Program-made: the position numbers and the translations under genes
Part shown: positions 61,223 through 64,000 of the stretch, piece by piece
How the letters are laid out: each line of letters starts with the position of its first letter
How positions within the stretch are numbered: the stretch's first letter is position 1
Assembly: GCA_905234265.1 (NCBI GenBank)
Contig: CAJOHJ010000007.1
Span: forward strand, 124,001-188,000
Direction: 5' to 3'
DNA length: 64,000 bases
Source of the DNA: an uncultured Prevotella sp.
GTDB taxonomy: Bacteria; Bacteroidota; Bacteroidia; Bacteroidales; Bacteroidaceae
Notes under the pieces: generated by a model
Seen by the model: only the letters and a program-made list of their open reading frames with translations
Told to the model about the DNA's origin: nothing
Databases searched by the model: none

Positions 61223-63111
61223 AGAAATGGACTATTGACGACTCCAAGGAGCTATACAACATTGGAGGGTGGGGAACCAGCTACTTTGGCATCAACGACC
61301 GCGGCAATGTGTTTGTAACTCCATGCAAGGACGGAACGCAGATTGACCTCCGCGAGGTTATGGACGAGCTGTCGCTGCGCGACGTGCAGTCGCCAGTGCT
61401 GCTGCGCTTTCCCGACATTCTGGACAACCGGATTGAGAAGACGTGGAGTTGCTTTAAGAAAGCTGCAGAAGAGTATAACTACAAGGGAGAGAACTATGTG
61501 GTCTATCCTATTAAGGTTAATCAGATGCAGCCTGTCGTGGAGGAAATCATTTCACATGGCAAGAAGTTCAACCTTGGACTGGAAGCCGGCTCCAAGCCAG
61601 AACTGCATGCCGTGATTGCCATGCAATGCCAGAGCGACAGTATAATAATATGTAATGGATATAAAGACGAATCATACATAGAGCTGGCATTGCTGGCTCA
61701 GAAGATGGGCAAGCGCATATTCATTGTCGTTGAGAAGATGAACGAGCTGGAAATCATTGCCCGTGAAGCCAAAAAGCTGGGAGTGATGCCAAACATTGGA
61801 ATACGCATCAAGCTGGCCAGCAGCGGTAGCGGGAAATGGGAGGAAAGTGGCGGCGACGCTTCGAAATTCGGACTTACCAGTGCCGAACTGCTGGAAGCCC
61901 TGGAACTGCTCGACAAGAAGGACATGCGGCAGTGCCTGCGACTAATTCATTTCCACATCGGCAGCCAGATAACCAAGATACGACGCATTCAGACTGCCTT
62001 GCGCGAAGCTTCGCAGTTCTACATACAGCTGCACAAAATGGGATATAATGTCGACTTTGTTGACTGTGGTGGCGGACTTGGCGTCGACTATGACGGAACA
62101 CGCTCTCCATCCAGTGAGTCGTCTGTAAACTATTCTATCCAGGAGTATGTAAACGACTGTATTGATACATTTGTTGTTGCATCTGACAAGAACGGTCTGC
62201 CTCATCCGAACATAATCACGGAAAGCGGACGCTCGCTGGCAGCACATCACTCTGTGCTGGTGATTGATGTGCTGGAAACGGCATCGCTGCCGGAAATGCC
62301 CGAGGAATTCGAGCCTTCGCCTGACTCTCATCAGCTGGTAAAGGACTTGTATGATATTTGGGACAACCTTAATGCACGTAACCTTCTTGAGGACTGGCAC
62401 GATGCAGAGCAAATCAGAGAAGAAGTTCTGGACTTGTTCTCACACGGAATTGTGGATCTAAAGACTCGTGCTGAGGTGGAAGCTATGTATTGGAGTGTAT
62501 GTCACGAAATCAACGCCCTGTCAAAAACTCTTAAGCATATTCCTGAAGAACTTATGAAGATTGACAAGCTTCTGGCAGACAAGTATTTCTGCAACTTCTC
62601 GTTGTTCCAAAGCCTTTCTGACTCGTGGGCTGTCGACCAGATTTTCCCAATACTGCCTATTCAGCGGCTGAACGAGCGTCCAAGCCGTAATGCAACATTG
62701 CAGGACATTACGTGCGACAGCGACGGAAAGATTGCCTCATTTGTAACTAACAGGAGTAATTCTCACTCGCTGCCTGTACATGCGCTGAAGAAGAATGAGA
62801 CCTACTACTTAGGCATATTCCTCGTAGGAGCTTATCAGGAAATTCTCGGAGATATGCATAACCTGTTTGGTGACACAACAGCCGTTCACATCAGCGTGAA
62901 AGACGGCAGCTACCATATTGACCAGATAATTGACGGTGAAACGGTGGCTGAAGTTCTTGAATATGTCCAGTATGATCCGAAGAAACTTGTCAGGCAGCTT
63001 GAGATATGGGTTGCCAAGAGTGTGAAGCAAGGGAAAATCACTCTTGAGGAGGGTAAGGAGTTCCTGTCCAATTATCGTTCTGGACTCTATGGATACACGT
63101 ATCTGGAATAA
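61219..63111 (+). CDS. speA: Biosynthetic arginine decarboxylase
   Basis: Converts arginine to agmatine for polyamine synthesis, using PLP. 630 residues, the usual long form. Seen: NIGGWGTSYFGINDRGNVFV at the N-terminus, the PLP-lysine in NYVVYPIKVNQMQP, LRLIHFHIGSQITKI, the glycine-rich DCGGGLGVDYDGT, EYVNDCIDTFVVA and NIITESGRSLAAHHSVLV. The start overlaps the lyase stop by 4 bp (ATGA). Confidence 0.96.
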   Translation: MKKWTIDDSKELYNIGGWGTSYFGINDRGNVFVTPCKDGTQIDLREVMDELSLRDVQSPVLLRFPDILDNRIEKTWSCFKKAAEEYNYKGENYVVYPIKVNQMQPVVEEIISHGKKFNLGLEAGSKPELHAVIAMQCQSDSIIICNGYKDESYIELALLAQKMGKRIFIVVEKMNELEIIAREAKKLGVMPNIGIRIKLASSGSGKWEESGGDASKFGLTSAELLEALELLDKKDMRQCLRLIHFHIGSQITKIRRIQTALREASQFYIQLHKMGYNVDFVDCGGGLGVDYDGTRSPSSESSVNYSIQEYVNDCIDTFVVASDKNGLPHPNIITESGRSLAAHHSVLVIDVLETASLPEMPEEFEPSPDSHQLVKDLYDIWDNLNARNLLEDWHDAEQIREEVLDLFSHGIVDLKTRAEVEAMYWSVCHEINALSKTLKHIPEELMKIDKLLADKYFCNFSLFQSLSDSWAVDQIFPILPIQRLNERPSRNATLQDITCDSDGKIASFVTNRSNSHSLPVHALKKNETYYLGIFLVGAYQEILGDMHNLFGDTTAVHISVKDGSYHIDQIIDGETVAEVLEYVQYDPKKLVRQLEIWVAKSVKQGKITLEEGKEFLSNYRSGLYGYTYLE

Positions 63112-63730
63112 CAGATGGACGCCAATACTCATGCTGTTGCTTGTGTCTGGCAGTGCAGCCGCACAAAGCGACAGACGACGCACAGAGGTAGACATGGACA
63201 GTCCTACCTTTGTGCCAACAGTGCGTGTCGGTAAGGTCTTCGAGCATGGCGACAGTATTCAGTACATGGAAATGAATAATGTCTACGTGTTTCCGCCAAT
63301 CACATTTACAAGCAAAAAACAACAGGCTGCATATATGCGGCTGGTGAAGAATGTGAAGACGGTCCTTCCCATCGCTAAGGAAGCGCGCCTGATAATGATG
63401 GAAACCGCTGAATATCTGGAGACTTTGCCTAACAAGAAGGCACGTGAAGACCACATGAAGCGCGTTGAGAAAAGCATCATGCAGGAGTACAAGCCTCGCA
63501 TGAAGAAACTGACTTATTCACAAGGGAAACTGCTGATAAAGCTCATATATAGGGAGAGCCATTCGTCGGGCTATGAGCTGATACAGGCTTTTCTCGGTCC
63601 TATGCGTGCGGGTTTTTATCAGGCATTCGCATGGGCATTTGGCGCATCGCTGAAGAAAGAGTATGATCCCGAGGGAATTGACAGACTGACAGAGCGTGTA
63701 GTGCTGATGGTGGAAGCTGGACAACTGTAA
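63089..63730 (+). CDS. DUF4294 family exported protein
   Basis: 213 residues. Starting at ATG 63089, 23 bp inside speA, gives a signal peptide (DTRIWNNRWTPILMLLLVSG, cleavage after SAAAQ). The mature part matches DUF4294 proteins of Bacteroidetes, with VYVFPPITFTSKKQQAAYMR, AREDHMKRVEKSIMQEYKPR and LTYSQGKLLIKLIYRESHSS. Function unknown; a periplasmic or surface role is inferred. A longer frame to 63044 lacks a better start. Confidence 0.82.
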   Translation: MDTRIWNNRWTPILMLLLVSGSAAAQSDRRRTEVDMDSPTFVPTVRVGKVFEHGDSIQYMEMNNVYVFPPITFTSKKQQAAYMRLVKNVKTVLPIAKEARLIMMETAEYLETLPNKKAREDHMKRVEKSIMQEYKPRMKKLTYSQGKLLIKLIYRESHSSGYELIQAFLGPMRAGFYQAFAWAFGASLKKEYDPEGIDRLTERVVLMVEAGQL

Positions 63731-63751
63731 TCCCTGACGGTTTCACATTTT

Positions 63752-64000
63752 CTATTTCCCGTTCCAGCTGTTGATGAGGTCTGCTACAATTCTTGCCTCT
63801 TCAACACTGACGACAGGACTGATGGGCAGGCTCAGCTCCTCATTGTGTATCTGTTCCGTAACTGGCAGTGATAAATGTCGCCATTGCCTATAGCATTCTT
63901 GATGATGCGGTGGAATAGGGTAGTGGATGAGCGTCTCGACGCCTGTACTGTTAAGATAGTCCCGAAGGGCATTGCGCTGCTTGCAGAGAATGGGAAATAT
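63752..64000 (-). CDS. DegT/DnrJ/EryC1/StrS-type aminotransferase, C-terminal 82 residues (runs off right edge)
   Basis: The minus strand is open from base 64000 to the TAG at 63752-63754 and encodes a segment with KQRNALRDYLNSTGVETLIH followed by YPIPPHHQECY and SLPISPVVSVEEARIVADLI. This is the usual C-terminus of PLP-dependent sugar aminotransferases of the DegT family, used for amino-sugar synthesis in surface glycans. The rest of the gene lies outside the window. Confidence 0.85.
   Translation of the reverse strand: MFPILCKQRNALRDYLNSTGVETLIHYPIPPHHQECYRQWRHLSLPVTEQIHNEELSLPISPVVSVEEARIVADLINSWNGK

Noticed and set aside
1..64000. tRNA, rRNA or riboswitch
   Set aside because: No cloverleaf, rRNA stretch or recognisable riboswitch core was found by reading; a covariance-model search could still find a small RNA in the gaps near 2.1, 27.9 or 53.9 kb.

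Overview
The window looks like the chromosome of a Bacteroidales bacterium, most likely a Prevotella-type member of the Prevotellaceae. The grounds are: many TAnnTTTG-type -7 promoter elements, the Bacteroidetes-specific LpxC-FabZ fusion, SPII lipoproteins with L-[AS]-[AS]-C lipoboxes, a DUF4922 protein, OmpH/TamL envelope proteins, secreted PL11 lyases ending in GxYxxxxxKxxxK-like C-terminal tails, and DUF4294/DUF6794 proteins. No rRNA, tRNA, phage, insertion sequence or CRISPR array was recognised. Both ends cut a gene: gyrA on the left and a DegT-type aminotransferase on the right.

Layout. 1-5.2 kb: gyrA (minus), then transketolase and ribose-5-phosphate isomerase B, closed by a strong hairpin terminator, and a small DUF6794-like ORF. 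5.2-8.1 kb: a MmeI-like restriction-modification gene broken by a 4-bp tandem duplication. 8.4-16.2 kb: a lipoprotein; a 1060-residue fusion of an acyltransferase-3 membrane domain to a TamL/Omp85 protein; then a tight block of a tiny CTD-like secreted protein, an L,D-transpeptidase, an ECF sigma factor, a repeat-bearing membrane protein and a Spy-like periplasmic protein. 15.6-22.3 kb (minus): nth, folK, fbp, two glycosyltransferase-like genes and an NhaD antiporter. 22.5-27.8 kb: a YhcH-type protein, a very large PL11 rhamnogalacturonan lyase and a 57-residue peptide gene. 28-34.9 kb: tyrA, an EamA exporter, a three-domain GT2 / HIT-like / SpoIID protein and an AmpG-like permease, the last two probably linked to cell-wall turnover. 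34.9-44.5 kb (minus): cysE, a Pif1-like helicase, PBP1A, miaA, lpxA, lpxC-fabZ and lpxD. 44.6-49.5 kb (minus): hisB, serA, serC and an OmpH-like lipoprotein. 49.6-55.4 kb: pepD, small proteins, a divergent ligA and uxaC. 55.8-63.7 kb: topA, aroK, a second PL11 lyase, speA and a DUF4294 protein.

The least explained structure is a family of intergenic arrays with an exact 21-bp period (two helical turns). Four loci (8.24, 23.13, 41.92 and 55.55 kb) carry 4-5 units sharing AGATAA at the same phase, often with an inverted TTATCT partner; three of the arrays are exactly five units (105 bp). At three of these loci the array starts 55-77 bp upstream of the -7 element of a minus-strand gene. A fifth array, also 21-bp periodic but unrelated in sequence, fills the serC-serA gap. 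They have no spacers, so they are not CRISPRs, and because 21 is a multiple of 3 they create spurious heptapeptide-repeat ORFs. They may be phased protein-binding sites, but their function is unknown.
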